A stretch of 64,000 nucleotides of DNA from Psychrobacillus vulpis (GTDB lineage Bacteria; Bacillota; Bacilli; Bacillales_A; Planococcaceae): contig NZ_VDGI01000005.1 in the NCBI RefSeq assembly GCF_006861825.1, positions 107,612-171,611 of the forward strand. The letters are read 5' to 3'. The translations under genes were made by a program, and so were the position numbers. The notes below the pieces were generated by a model. The model did not search any database and had not been told where the DNA came from. It saw only the letters and a list, made by a program, of their open reading frames with translations. This document shows, piece by piece, positions 1 to 8,840 of this stretch (position 1 is the stretch's first letter; each line of letters opens with the position of its first letter).

Positions 1-1
1 T

Positions 2-799
2 ATCATTGCATCTACTTTAGGAGCGACAATTAGTTTTTCAATACCTGTCGCGTTAGGGATGCTTTCTAAAGAGGATGAAAAATATTTTTCTAAGGGTGTG
101 TTGGTTGGAATTATTACTATACCAATAGGATGTCTTGCAGCAGGCTTATGGCAAAAAATAAATATCAATATATTAGTATGGAATCTGGTACCTATATTTG
201 TTTTTGCCATTATTTTAGGGGTAGGGTTATTAAAAGCTCCTCATGTTTTTATAAAAGTTTTTAATGTATTTGGAAAGTTTATAATGAGTTTGAGTATTGT
301 TGGATTACTTTTACAAGGTATAGATGTGATATTTGGTGTAAGGCTTGTCTCAGGATTAGCACCACTATCTGAATCTACTGTTATAGTAGTCAAGATCGCA
401 TTTGTTTTAGGTGGAGCATATCCTATGCTAGCACTTATTAATCGAATTTTTAAAAATAGTTTTGAAAAAATAGGGGAGAAGTTTGGAATTAATTCAGTAT
501 CAGTAGCAGGTATTCTAGGAAGTTTAGCTAGTAATCTGTTGATATTTGGAACATATAAGGAAATGAATCCTAAAGGAAAAGTGGTATGTACTGCCTTTGG
601 AGTAAGTGGAGCATTTGTATTTGGTGGTCAACTCGGATTTGTGTCAGGAGTAGCCCCAGAAATGTTAGGCGCATTTATAATATCAAAGCTTACAGCCGGA
701 ATAATTAGTATAGTACTAGCCGTATGGCTGTATGACCGTGAAAGTAAAGAATTTAGTCTTAAGGAAAATGGAGGTATTAGTAATGAATATCAGAGTTAG
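2..799 (+). CDS. eutH: EutH-family ethanolamine permease (5' end outside window)
   Basis: The frame is open from base 2, so the Met at 59 is internal and the true start lies upstream of the window. The 265 visible codons are strongly hydrophobic, with repeated membrane segments and Gly-rich turns resembling the C-terminal two thirds of EutH, a polytopic protein of about 360-410 residues that imports ethanolamine as a carbon and nitrogen source. No other eut gene is visible to the right, so the assignment rests on sequence resemblance alone. The last 17 nt overlap the next gene, whose ribosome binding site lies inside this one, suggesting translational coupling. A related small-amine permease cannot be excluded. 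Confidence 0.72.
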   Translation: MIASTLGATISFSIPVALGMLSKEDEKYFSKGVLVGIITIPIGCLAAGLWQKININILVWNLVPIFVFAIILGVGLLKAPHVFIKVFNVFGKFIMSLSIVGLLLQGIDVIFGVRLVSGLAPLSESTVIVVKIAFVLGGAYPMLALINRIFKNSFEKIGEKFGINSVSVAGILGSLASNLLIFGTYKEMNPKGKVVCTAFGVSGAFVFGGQLGFVSGVAPEMLGAFIISKLTAGIISIVLAVWLYDRESKEFSLKENGGISNEYQS

Positions 800-2561
800 G
801 GTCGAAAAGTTAAGGCAGCTAATGAAAGAAAATCAGATGGATGCTTATATAATTCCTAGTTTTGATGCACATCAGAGTGAATATGTAGCAGAACATTGGA
901 AAGGTAGACAATGGATATCAGGGTTTACAGGGTCTGCAGGTACTGTAGTTATTACATTAGAGGATGCTGGGTTATGGACAGATGGCAGATACTATATTCA
1001 AGCTGAAAAGCAGCTTGAGAGCTCAGGAATCAGATTATTTAGAATGGTGGATCCAGGGGTACCATTTTATACAGAATGGCTAGCAGATGTTCTTAAAGAA
1101 GGAAGCACTGTGGGCTTTGATGGAAATGTTTTTTCAATAAATATGGTTAAAAAGATGGAAAAAGATCTAAAAGCAAAGAGAATAGTATTAAAAATGAATC
1201 AAGATTTAATAAGTGATCTGTGGGAAGATAGACCGGAGATTCCTAAAGGGCCAATTTTTACTCATGACGTAAAATATGCAGGCAAATCACGAGTAGAAAA
1301 ATTAAATGAAGTAAGAGAAGAAATGAAAAATAAAGGAGCAAATTATTATATTTTAACTTCCCTTGATGACATTGCATGGCTTTTGAATATAAGAGGGGAC
1401 GATGTGCCTAACAATCCAATTGTAATAGCTAATGTAATCGTAGCAGAACATAAATGTTATTTATTTATTGATTCTTGCAAGGTTCCCCCTTTGGTTAAAT
1501 TAGAACTGGAGGATGAAGGAATCGAGTTAAAAGCGAATCATGAAATACAAACATTCTTGGAAAATCTTTCAGGCGGAGATGCCGTTATTTTAGATACGAA
1601 TAAAACAAATATCAGATTATATAATGCCATTAACAGTAATACAAAGAGAATTGAAAGTCCTAACATCACTACTAATTTAAAAGCTATTAAAAATGAAGTT
1701 GAGATAAAAAATTTAAAATGGTGTGAAATAAAAGATGGTTTAGCCATGGTGAAATTAATAAAATGGCTAAAAAACTCTGTAGATAAAGAAGAAATTACAG
1801 AGATTACTGCAGAAGAAAGATTAGAGGATTTCAGAAGAGGGCAGGAAGGATTTGTTGGACCTAGCTTTGATACGATAGCAGGCTATAAAGAACATGCTGC
1901 GATGATGCATTATAAAGCCAATAAAGAAACCCAATATACTCTTAAGAATGAAGGTCTTTTTTTAATTGATTCAGGCGGACAGTATTATGATGGAACAACA
2001 GATATTACAAGAACGATTGTTTTAGGAAAACTTACCGATGAACAAAAAAGAGATTTTACTTTGGTGTTAAAAGGATTTATTGCATTAAGCTCAGTAAAAT
2101 ATTTATACGGAGCAACAGGCTCTAACTTAGATGTTTTAGCAAGACAACCAATTTGGCAGTATGGTTTGGACTATAAATGCGGAACTGGACATGGGGTAGG
2201 TTTTTTCTTGAATGTTCATGAAGGACCACAAAGCTTAAGGAATGATAATAATAATGTTGTATTAGAAAAAGGCATGATTATTACGAATGAACCGGGAATA
2301 TACCTCGAAGGTAAATATGGAATTAGAATTGAAAATATGATGTTAGTAGTTGAAGATGAGAAAACAGAGTTTGGTCAATTTATGAAGTTTGAAGCAATCA
2401 CGTATTGCCCTATTGATTTAGCCGGTATCAATAAAGACATGTTAACAGAGAGTGAAAAGCAATGGTTAAACAGTTATCATCAAGAGGTATACACAAAGCT
2501 AGCTCCTTATTTAAATGAAGAAGAGAGAGTATGGCTAAGGGAAGAAACTAGGGAAATATAA
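783..2561 (+). CDS. Xaa-Pro aminopeptidase, peptidase family M24B
   Basis: This 592-residue enzyme should remove N-terminal residues that precede proline, using two metal ions in a pita-bread fold. The metal ligands are visible: two Asp in DSGGQYYDGTTDITR, a His in GTGHGVGF, a Glu in NEPGIY and a Glu in RIENMM. The N-terminal half (WISGFTGSAGT, WTDGRYYIQAE) is the creatinase-type domain. The length fits the long three-domain aminopeptidase P class rather than the ~360-aa short class. I place the start at ATG 783 because GGAGGT at 770-775 is 7 nt upstream; an upstream in-frame ATG at 732 has no comparable site. No signal peptide is seen, so the enzyme is cytoplasmic. Its pairing with eutH has no obvious metabolic reason. 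Confidence 0.92.
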   Translation: MNIRVRVEKLRQLMKENQMDAYIIPSFDAHQSEYVAEHWKGRQWISGFTGSAGTVVITLEDAGLWTDGRYYIQAEKQLESSGIRLFRMVDPGVPFYTEWLADVLKEGSTVGFDGNVFSINMVKKMEKDLKAKRIVLKMNQDLISDLWEDRPEIPKGPIFTHDVKYAGKSRVEKLNEVREEMKNKGANYYILTSLDDIAWLLNIRGDDVPNNPIVIANVIVAEHKCYLFIDSCKVPPLVKLELEDEGIELKANHEIQTFLENLSGGDAVILDTNKTNIRLYNAINSNTKRIESPNITTNLKAIKNEVEIKNLKWCEIKDGLAMVKLIKWLKNSVDKEEITEITAEERLEDFRRGQEGFVGPSFDTIAGYKEHAAMMHYKANKETQYTLKNEGLFLIDSGGQYYDGTTDITRTIVLGKLTDEQKRDFTLVLKGFIALSSVKYLYGATGSNLDVLARQPIWQYGLDYKCGTGHGVGFFLNVHEGPQSLRNDNNNVVLEKGMIITNEPGIYLEGKYGIRIENMMLVVEDEKTEFGQFMKFEAITYCPIDLAGINKDMLTESEKQWLNSYHQEVYTKLAPYLNEEERVWLREETREI

Positions 2562-3063
2562 ATAGGCATTGCTGAATATCGCCTTAAAGTATAAAATCAA
2601 TGAAATTCACTAGCCTTTATGCAGATTCCTTTAAAGTACAAGTAGAAATTACAAAAGAGACATATGGATTAAATGGAATTCTAGGTGTTTACTTTATTAT
2701 TAAGTTGGATCTAATCATTGATTTCAGAGAAAAAGCAGCGATTCGAAAATAGAAAAAAATCATATAGATGTGCCACGAAGAAGCGTATCATAATGTTATT
2801 CTATAATCTGGCGCTGTAATGGAGCAATGAAAAATAAGCCTAATTACTCAGCGTTAAATTGAGAAATTAGGCTTATTAATATTGAATTTTCCTTAATTAC
2901 TGAAGCAAGAAAATACTTCGATAGTTTCTGGAATGAGAAAATATTTGTATACTATATAAACCTCATTTAGATACATTACGGTGAACCGTATCACAAATAG
3001 TGGTAAAGCAGAGAGTGGAAGTAACTCTGGATAAAGATTTATTAAAAAGGCTAATTTAAATTG
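2562..3063. other. Intergenic stretch with gene relics
   Basis: No convincing intact gene is present. A 50-codon frame at 2600-2752 (start MKFTSLYADS) has no ribosome binding site and is not recognised. At 2971-3000 the frame IHYGEPYHK followed by a stop matches the last residues of the VOC relic at 6289-6435, so it is probably the tail of another decayed VOC gene. A 13-bp inverted repeat at 2833-2877 may act as a terminator. Confidence 0.5.
2833..2877. terminator. 13-bp inverted repeat, possible terminator
   Basis: AATAAGCCTAATT at 2833-2845 is perfectly complemented at 2865-2877 across a 19-nt loop. No T run follows directly, so it may be a weak or processed terminator for the aminopeptidase transcript, or simply a repeat. 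Confidence 0.4.
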
Positions 3064-3098
3064 AAGGAGACCGTTGGTTATTTAGACGGTCTCCTTTT
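3064..3098. terminator. Rho-independent terminator, possibly bidirectional
   Basis: AAGGAGACCGT (3064-3074) pairs with ACGGTCTCCTT (3086-3096), an 11-bp GC-rich stem with T residues on one side and A residues on the other. It lies 7 nt beyond the stop codon of the leftward VOC gene. Confidence 0.8.
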
Positions 3099-3104
3099 GG
3101 TTTC

Positions 3105-3482
3105 TTAAACTTGTACTTCACTCATAAATGCATGAGTATTATCTTCTGTATCTTTAAAAAATACCATCCATGTTTCTGTTTGTCCCATTTTCGCTACAAC
3201 ATGTGGTTCATCAATAAAGATAACTTCTTTACCTACTAAGCGCTCATAAGTATCTTTAATATTAGTTACTTGAAAATAAATAACTGAACTTGAATGAGCG
3301 AACTCATCTTTTTCTGGTAGTGATAACATTAGTCGCAAACCATTACATTCAAAGAAAGCCATACTATCAGTGTTAAATAAAAGGGAGAGACCTAATTTCT
3401 CTTTATAAAAATCTAATGCTCTATTCAAGTCTTTAACAGGTACACCAATCTGTCCAACCCTTTGAACCATTGTTGTTTCCAT
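3105..3482 (-). CDS. VOC (glyoxalase/bleomycin-resistance fold) family protein
   Basis: This 125-residue single VOC module opens VQRVGQIGVPVKDLNRALDFYKEKLGL, the usual first beta-alpha unit, and carries a second half ending FFKDTEDNTHAFMSEV, where metal-binding Glu or His residues often sit. Members act as glyoxalases, dioxygenases or drug-binding proteins; the substrate cannot be read from the sequence. The start is supported by AAAGGAGAAA eight nt upstream. It follows the AraC regulator on the same strand after 52 nt and is very likely in one transcript with it, so its expression probably answers to that regulator's ligand. Confidence 0.85.
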   Translation of the reverse strand: METTMVQRVGQIGVPVKDLNRALDFYKEKLGLSLLFNTDSMAFFECNGLRLMLSLPEKDEFAHSSSVIYFQVTNIKDTYERLVGKEVIFIDEPHVVAKMGQTETWMVFFKDTEDNTHAFMSEVQV

Positions 3483-3534
3483 AATACATTTCTCCTTTCA
3501 AATATCTATTCAAGATAAGCATAAATAATTTCCT

Positions 3535-4398
3535 CTAATTTTTCTTATCCAATATCACCTTTTTTCGATATTCTATAGGAGATATACCAACATGTTGTTT
3601 AAACATTTTACTAAAGGACACAGGGTTTTGAAATCCAAGTATAAAGGTTATATCAGTCATATTTTTATCTGCTTTTGATAATAGTTGCTTTGCTTTTTGT
3701 ATTCTAAATTCTGAAATATGCTGATGAGGTGTTCTACCGTATATTTGATTGTAAGTTCTTAATAAATGGTTAGGTGATAAACAAGCAACTCTAGCAACTT
3801 CATCTAGTTTTATAGGTTGATTAAAATATGATCTAATATAATCATGTGCAATACTTACCCTTCTATATAATTCTTCACGTGTAGAATTACGAATTGCATG
3901 TAATGATTCAATTTCTTTATATGTATTAAAGTGTTCATTCAAAATAGAATACATTATCTTATGAAATTGTTCCTCATAACCAACGGAATCAATCTCAAGA
4001 CTAGGTAATATCTGCATAAAATTTTCCAGTTGAGAAGATAGAGTATTATTTTTATGATAGGTTTTTTCAAAAAAACCAATAGAACTTGTATCCTTAAACG
4101 GATCGCTTAGAAGACGATCATTTGTTTCTTTTAAGGAATGAAAGACTTCTTCTGCAAACCCATCTTTAAAGAAAAGACAAAAGGATTCTACAACTTTAGG
4201 TTCATCAATTGATATAGTGTATTCACCGTCATTGAGGAGAAGGTATCTACTCTCTTCAACAGCAAAAAAGCCTTTGTTAGTCTTATAATGGGCTTTACCA
4301 TTAAAGAATGTTTTAAGAGACAATTGACCAATCCCTTCCCAGTAAAACTGTTCACTTTTTGCATGCAACACGAAATTGGTAGATTCATTTTTTGTCAT
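3535..4398 (-). CDS. AraC-family transcriptional regulator
   Basis: This protein of 287 residues has the C-terminal double helix-turn-helix of AraC/XylS proteins: IKLDEVARVACLSPNHLLRTYNQ is the first helix pair and MTDITFILGFQNPVSFSKMFKQ the second, closing with HVGISPIEYRKK. The N-terminal ~170 residues look like a small cupin-type sensing domain, without a recognisable ligand signature. A GGAGA site lies a few bases before the ATG. The VOC gene follows directly, making it the most likely target. No operator was identified by eye. Confidence 0.9.
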   Translation of the reverse strand: MTKNESTNFVLHAKSEQFYWEGIGQLSLKTFFNGKAHYKTNKGFFAVEESRYLLLNDGEYTISIDEPKVVESFCLFFKDGFAEEVFHSLKETNDRLLSDPFKDTSSIGFFEKTYHKNNTLSSQLENFMQILPSLEIDSVGYEEQFHKIMYSILNEHFNTYKEIESLHAIRNSTREELYRRVSIAHDYIRSYFNQPIKLDEVARVACLSPNHLLRTYNQIYGRTPHQHISEFRIQKAKQLLSKADKNMTDITFILGFQNPVSFSKMFKQHVGISPIEYRKKVILDKKN

Positions 4399-4543
4399 AA
4401 TACAATCTCCATAGTAGATAACTTATTTTTCCATAGTAATATTATACATAATAATAGAATTTTAAGTTGTTCATATATATTACCAATGAATTTGGATGAA
4501 CCGTAACATAAGTAAGTGCGGTATTAAATTAAATAAAAAACAA

Positions 4544-4577
4544 AGGTCGATTTTCTAAGTTAATAGAAATTCGACCT
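4544..4577. terminator. Terminator-like hairpin downstream of SDR gene
   Basis: AGGTCGATTTTCTA pairs with ATAGAAATTCGACCT (about 12 of 15 positions), 36 nt past the stop of the leftward SDR gene. It probably ends that transcript. Confidence 0.6.
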
Positions 4578-4613
4578 CTACAAATCTTATATGGATTATT
4601 TCATGTACTACTC

Positions 4614-5348
4614 TTATTGTGCAGTTAAACCGCCATCGATAACGAATTCTGAACCTGTTGAGTAGCTAGACTCATCAGAAGCTAAGAATAGTACCATGTT
4701 TGATACTTCTTCTGGTTGTGCTACACGTTTTAATGGAATATGTTTAGAGAATTCTTCTACAGCTGCTTTTGTATCTTCTTGAACAACCATTGGTGTAGCG
4801 ATTACGCCTGGGTGTACAGAGTTTACACGAATGCCCATTGGCGCTAAGTTAATCGCCGCTGCTTTCGTCATACCACGAACTGCGAATTTTGTATCAGTAT
4901 AACCCACAGCACCAGCAACTAAGCCGTTCATTGAAGAAATGTTGACTATTGAACCGCCACCAGCTTTCATCATTGAAGCTGCTACAGTTTTCATACCTAA
5001 GAATGCTGACACTTGGTTAATGTCTACAATACGACGATATTCTTCTACTGTAATATCAAGAATATTTTTGTTCATTGTAATACCGGCGTTGTTTACTAAT
5101 ACGTTAACTGGACCGAAAGCATCTTCCGCTTTCGCAATAACTGTTGCCCAATCTTCTTCAGATGCTACGTTTTGTTTAACGAAAAGGGCATTTTCACCTA
5201 ATTCAGTTGCTAATGCATTTCCTTTTTCCTCATTTAAATCTGTTAAAACAACTTTTGCACCGTGACCAACGAATAATTTTGCATGTGCTGCACCCATACC
5301 CTGTGCTGCACCTGTAATAATTGCAACTTTACCTGATAAACGACTCAT
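4614..5348 (-). CDS. SDR-family oxidoreductase (hydroxysteroid/cyclopentanol dehydrogenase-like)
   Basis: A 244-residue classical short-chain dehydrogenase. The nucleotide-binding TGAAQGMG lies at residues 12-19, NNAG at 86-89, the catalytic Ser near 139, and Tyr150-x3-Lys154 in GYTDTKF. Asp at the end of beta-2 (VVLTDLN) favours NAD over NADP. The sequence resembles 3-alpha/17-beta hydroxysteroid and alicyclic alcohol dehydrogenases, but the substrate is unknown. A promoter with a 16-bp palindrome lies directly upstream, and the TetR gene sits upstream on the same strand, so it is probably induced by a hydrophobic ligand. Its partner by regulation is the SDR at 10653-11407. Confidence 0.9.
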   Translation of the reverse strand: MSRLSGKVAIITGAAQGMGAAHAKLFVGHGAKVVLTDLNEEKGNALATELGENALFVKQNVASEEDWATVIAKAEDAFGPVNVLVNNAGITMNKNILDITVEEYRRIVDINQVSAFLGMKTVAASMMKAGGGSIVNISSMNGLVAGAVGYTDTKFAVRGMTKAAAINLAPMGIRVNSVHPGVIATPMVVQEDTKAAVEEFSKHIPLKRVAQPEEVSNMVLFLASDESSYSTGSEFVIDGGLTAQ

Positions 5349-5380
5349 GTGAATGACCCCCTAAGATAGTTTGTATAAAG

Positions 5381-5440
5381 TGATAGTCGACTATCATCTT
5401 TTGTACTTACTAGTAAACAACTTTCTCGTTGGAATGTCAA
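5381..5440 (-). promoter_or_regulatory. SDR promoter with TetR-type operator palindrome
   Basis: Reading leftward, TTGACA (5440-5435), a 17-nt spacer and TTTACT (5417-5412) form a plausible sigma-A promoter. Just downstream, at 5381-5396, lies the perfect 16-bp palindrome TGATAGTCGACTATCA, placed near the expected start site where a repressor would block transcription. The same half-site occurs at 11442-11460 beside the second TetR gene. Confidence 0.7.
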
Positions 5441-5459
5441 TTCATAAGCTTGTTACTTG

Positions 5460-6089
5460 TTATGGCTGAATATACCGTAAAAATACATCCTTCATCAATA
5501 ACAGCTGCTTGTCTGCAGAAAGTAACGTAGAAAGATTGGTATCATGCTTTGTTAGGCTTGATTTATAAGTGAATATGCTAAAATTTTGCACCATTGTCAT
5601 AATAAATAAATCCAAATCAACATCAGACCTTAAAGAGGTGTCCTTCTTGCCCTGCTCCGCTACTGTAAATAAAAAATTGGCTAATTTGTTTCGTGCAGAT
5701 AAATATTCAGCATATTGCTCAGGTGATTCTTCAGCTATTTTTTCATATAAATCAAAGGACTCGAAATATTTCGCTAAACGCAGTTGTGGATCCTTCGCTA
5801 TGCCCATATAATATTCTAAAATTTTCTCGATTTTTTCATATGCTGTAATCTCCTGCTCGACAATCTTCCCAACTTCCTTGGCCATTTCTTCTGTAATCGC
5901 ATTCGTCGCTGCAATCATTAAATACTCTTTTTTAGGGAAATAGCGGAATAGCGTTGCAATCCCAATGCCAGCAGCAGTCGCGACATCTTGCATTTGTATA
6001 TTTTGCACGCCTTTTTCCAAAAATAAATCCTTTGCAATCCCGATAATGTTTTGACGGCGTTGTTGTCTTTGTTGTTCTCGTTTACTCAT
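5460..6089 (-). CDS. TetR/AcrR-family transcriptional regulator
   Basis: This repressor of 209 residues has the N-terminal helix-turn-helix IQMQDVATAAGIGIATLFRYF followed by PKKEYLMI, and a helical C-terminal ligand domain. I start it at ATG 6089 (MSKREQQRQQRRQ) because a GGAGTG site is 7 nt upstream; the longer frame to 6209 adds an implausible leader without a ribosome binding site. The recognition helix GIATLFRYFPKK differs by a single Leu/Val from that of the TetR at 11592-12242, and both genes neighbour near-identical palindromes. It probably represses the SDR gene downstream and may cross-talk with the other module. Confidence 0.9.
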   Translation of the reverse strand: MSKREQQRQQRRQNIIGIAKDLFLEKGVQNIQMQDVATAAGIGIATLFRYFPKKEYLMIAATNAITEEMAKEVGKIVEQEITAYEKIEKILEYYMGIAKDPQLRLAKYFESFDLYEKIAEESPEQYAEYLSARNKLANFLFTVAEQGKKDTSLRSDVDLDLFIMTMVQNFSIFTYKSSLTKHDTNLSTLLSADKQLLLMKDVFLRYIQP

Positions 6090-6288
6090 TTTCGTCACTC
6101 CAACTATTCTTCTTGCATTAATTGTAACATGTTTACAAGGTATCAACTTGTACTCCAAACTCTTGAAATCTTTATCTATCAGCATTAAGAGTAGCAAAAA
6201 AATTAACATTGATTAATGCTTAAAGGAAATTGAAGTGAAAAGTAGAATTTAATATAGAATTAAATTTTCGTGAAGGAGAACAAAATGA

Positions 6289-6435
6289 ATGGGGAAATTA
6301 ATTCGAGTCGGTACAACTTATATTCAAGTGTTGAACGTTAAAAAATCAATAAAATGGTATGTAGAAAATTTAGATGCTGCTTTATCGTATGAGGATGAAG
6401 ACAAGGAGTGTTATGGAGAACCGTATCATAAATAA
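6289..6435 (+). pseudogene. VOC-family gene relic with internal deletion
   Basis: A 48-codon frame starts MGKLIRVGTTYIQVLNVKKS and continues with KWYVENLDA, the normal opening of a VOC protein, then jumps after ALSYEDEDK straight to a C-terminal ECYGEPYHK and a stop. VOC proteins are about 115-130 residues, so the middle is missing. A GAAGGAGAA ribosome binding site survives at 6272-6280, so the short product could still be translated. The stretch 6436-6628 to its right holds nothing I can recognise. Confidence 0.65.
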
Positions 6436-6628
6436 CGGTAAACTTAAATGTGTAAAATGGTTATTTATTAATGTCATTACAGCAGTAACTCTTGATACTT
6501 AAGTGCATGCTTTTTATTGGAACGAGGAAGATTCATCCTTAATCGAATCATTTGGAATGAACCGCCTCTCGTCTCGCTTAATATTCTTTGTGTAACTTAT
6601 ATGTATCCCGGTAGAGAAAAGATTAGCT

Positions 6629-7726
6629 TTACATCGTTGTTACTTTGGCATAGATCATGAAGAATAGGGCAAGTTCACCTACAAGAACTAGGTTAGGGAC
6701 AGTCACAATCAAACTGAACGCGACTAGAATTGCTAACAGACCAGTAAGTAAGAAGAAATGATACTTTTTATATTTGTGTTGTTCATATCTGTATTGATGA
6801 AAAGTAAGTGTCGTTGCAATGAAATAAAGGAATGCTGAACCATAAATATAGGTTAAGCCAAAGAAATAACTGATATCATTGAGGAATATCAGTTTAATGG
6901 AAGCAGCAATCATGCTTAGCGACATGAGAATAAAGAGATGACCATAGATAATGGCATGTCCAACGGTTCCTATTGATTTATTTACCTTTTTTTCAACATT
7001 ATCAAAATACTGCCACCACATGGACAGAATTAGAATGAAGGAAGTGACAGAGAATAATATCGAATTCCAGTCCCCTCGATGCGGTTGTAATACCGAAAGG
7101 GTGCTGACGATCAATTCTCCAAAAAGAATGAGTGTCAATGACGCAAAGCGCTCTAACAAATGAGCCAAGTTGGTCGGCATCTTAATTAAATATTTACGCC
7201 CAAATATAGGCACTAAGATATCCACGAAAATACCGAGGTATAACAAAATATATCGAAACCAAGAATCGAAAAAGATGGAACTTGCAGAAATAAGTATTCC
7301 AATCCAGAATCGGGTTCCCAAATAGTGAGCTACTAATTTTCTATCTCCTGTTTCCTTCTTTTGGACGACTAGATATTGTATGGCTGTTAAAGATCTCAAG
7401 CCAATATATCCGATTAGAAATGCATAATAATATAGATCAAAATTAGATGATAAGCTAGAAGTCATGATTAGGACGAACACCATTTGAACAATCATATAAA
7501 TACGTTGATTTAATATGTCTTGTCCGAAACGATTAATAAACAACGTTTGTCCTACCCAAGACCACCAAACTGGAATGAACATTAACACATATTTAAATAA
7601 ATACTCGATTGGAATGTGTTTAGCCTCTACCTGAAGCAGGACATGTGTAGTTGTCGCAACAGCTGCAACATATATTAAATCGTAAAATAACTCTAACCAT
7701 GTCACTTTCTTCTCTGCTATATTCAA
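6629..7726 (-). CDS. LtrA-family membrane protein (low temperature requirement protein A)
   Basis: A 365-residue polytopic membrane protein. The signature LELFYDLIYVAAV at residues 11-23 and the later ERFASLTLILFGELIVS are hallmarks of the LtrA family, named after a Listeria locus needed for growth in the cold; the biochemical role of the family is unknown. About ten hydrophobic segments are visible. The start is TTG at 7726, with GGAGTG about 9 nt upstream, and I see no better ATG. It stands alone, flanked by non-coding DNA, and no regulator can be assigned. Confidence 0.85.
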   Translation of the reverse strand: MNIAEKKVTWLELFYDLIYVAAVATTTHVLLQVEAKHIPIEYLFKYVLMFIPVWWSWVGQTLFINRFGQDILNQRIYMIVQMVFVLIMTSSLSSNFDLYYYAFLIGYIGLRSLTAIQYLVVQKKETGDRKLVAHYLGTRFWIGILISASSIFFDSWFRYILLYLGIFVDILVPIFGRKYLIKMPTNLAHLLERFASLTLILFGELIVSTLSVLQPHRGDWNSILFSVTSFILILSMWWQYFDNVEKKVNKSIGTVGHAIIYGHLFILMSLSMIAASIKLIFLNDISYFFGLTYIYGSAFLYFIATTLTFHQYRYEQHKYKKYHFFLLTGLLAILVAFSLIVTVPNLVLVGELALFFMIYAKVTTM

Positions 7727-7908
7727 CGAAGCTTCACTCCCTACACTTCTTAGCTACAAAATTGGTATATTAACATTAACAGTTAAATAATAATGTGGTA
7801 TTTAGTAGATGAATTAATTGATTTAGTTATTTTTACGGAAGAGACTCTATGTTTTTTAGGAATTTAATAACATAAATGAATATAAAGCAACTACTTTAAA
7901 AGTGGGTG

Positions 7909-7934
7909 AAAAGGTCGTTATTCAACGACCTTTT
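7909..7934 (-). terminator. Rho-independent terminator of FMN reductase gene
   Basis: AAAAGGTCGTT and AACGACCTTTT form a perfect 11-bp stem around a 4-nt loop, 16 nt after the stop codon of the leftward reductase gene. Confidence 0.85.
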
Positions 7935-7949
7935 GGGACACCTCTTTGG

Positions 7950-8519
7950 TCAACTTTTATTTTCTAAAATAGGAAGGTGATCGATCCAATCAATAAATTG
8001 TTGTAAATAGCGCTGAAGATAACGTTTTGTTTTCTCGTCAATAAGTACATTCTGATTGGAATCAATCTTTTCATGTACTTGCGAAATTAGTACTTTTTGA
8101 AACGGTAGTACATGTGCTTGCATAGCTTCTAAAATTTGTCTGGTTTGCATTTGAGAAAAAGCAGTACCTAATCCTCCGGGAGTTGCTCCGATAAGACCAA
8201 CTGGTTTTCTATTTAACACAGAGGACTTCGCAGGTCTTGATGCCCAATCCAACGCATTTTTCAACACACCAGGAATCCCAGAATTATACTCCGGACTTAC
8301 GATAATAATACCGTCTACTTCTTGAATAGACGATTTAAATGTTGTTACCGTTTCTGGATTTCCTTCCATTTCTAAATCTTCATTAAATAAAGGAAGATCT
8401 TTTATCTCAATCCAACGGAATTCTACCGAATTATCCATTTCTACTAATGATTGAGCGATGATTCGATTATAAGAATCTCTTCTTAAACTACCACAAATAA
8501 GACCAATGATTTTAGTCAT
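7950..8519 (-). CDS. NADPH-dependent FMN reductase (flavodoxin-fold quinone/azo reductase family)
   Basis: A 189-residue protein with the flavodoxin-like fold of the FMN_red family. GLICGSLRRDSYNRIIAQSL at the N terminus binds the FMN phosphate, and SPEYNSGIPGVLKNALDWASR is the diagnostic loop around the flavin. Family members reduce quinones, azo dyes, chromate or nitro compounds with NADPH. The ribosome binding site AAGGAGG precedes the ATG. The gene is monocistronic, with its own terminator at 7909-7934. It sits among oxidoreductases with regulators, which suits a role against electrophiles, but the natural substrate is not shown. Confidence 0.92.
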   Translation of the reverse strand: MTKIIGLICGSLRRDSYNRIIAQSLVEMDNSVEFRWIEIKDLPLFNEDLEMEGNPETVTTFKSSIQEVDGIIIVSPEYNSGIPGVLKNALDWASRPAKSSVLNRKPVGLIGATPGGLGTAFSQMQTRQILEAMQAHVLPFQKVLISQVHEKIDSNQNVLIDEKTKRYLQRYLQQFIDWIDHLPILENKS

Positions 8520-8840
8520 ACAAATTTCCTCCTTGCTTGTTCTGTTGCTAGGAACCTTTTTGGATTGGAATCATCATGTAGTTTCGCTTTATATTTTTGA
8601 TACATGTATACGATACGCAGTGGTATGTGCAGAAATTATTGTCGATGTTATTCTGCCTGTTTTGGAAGCAAGTATTCAGTGAAAGTCCGTACCAATACGT
8701 GCGTAATAAGCAAGTTCATCATCTGAAACTATACGATCAGTATTGTCTGATCAAGTTGTCATTGGTGCTATTAAATATCCATTTTTTAAAGTTGACCTAT
8801 TTATAAATTCGAATGTTTATAATCTATTCTTCTGCTCCCC
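8520..8840. other. Intergenic, nothing recognised
   Basis: About 320 nt without a supported gene. A 69-codon rightward frame at 8597-8806 has no ribosome binding site and an amino acid pattern typical of a random AT-rich frame, so I do not call it. Confidence 0.5.

Noticed and set aside
4288..4506. 72-codon rightward frame opposite the AraC gene
   Set aside because: Mostly antisense to the AraC regulator; only its last codons are of interest as a VOC-tail variant.
6090..6209. 40-residue N-terminal extension of the TetR protein
   Set aside because: No ribosome binding site at 6209, while GGAGTG precedes ATG 6089 and the family start is there.
8597..8806. 69-codon rightward open frame
   Set aside because: No ribosome binding site, no recognisable pattern, AT-rich random composition.
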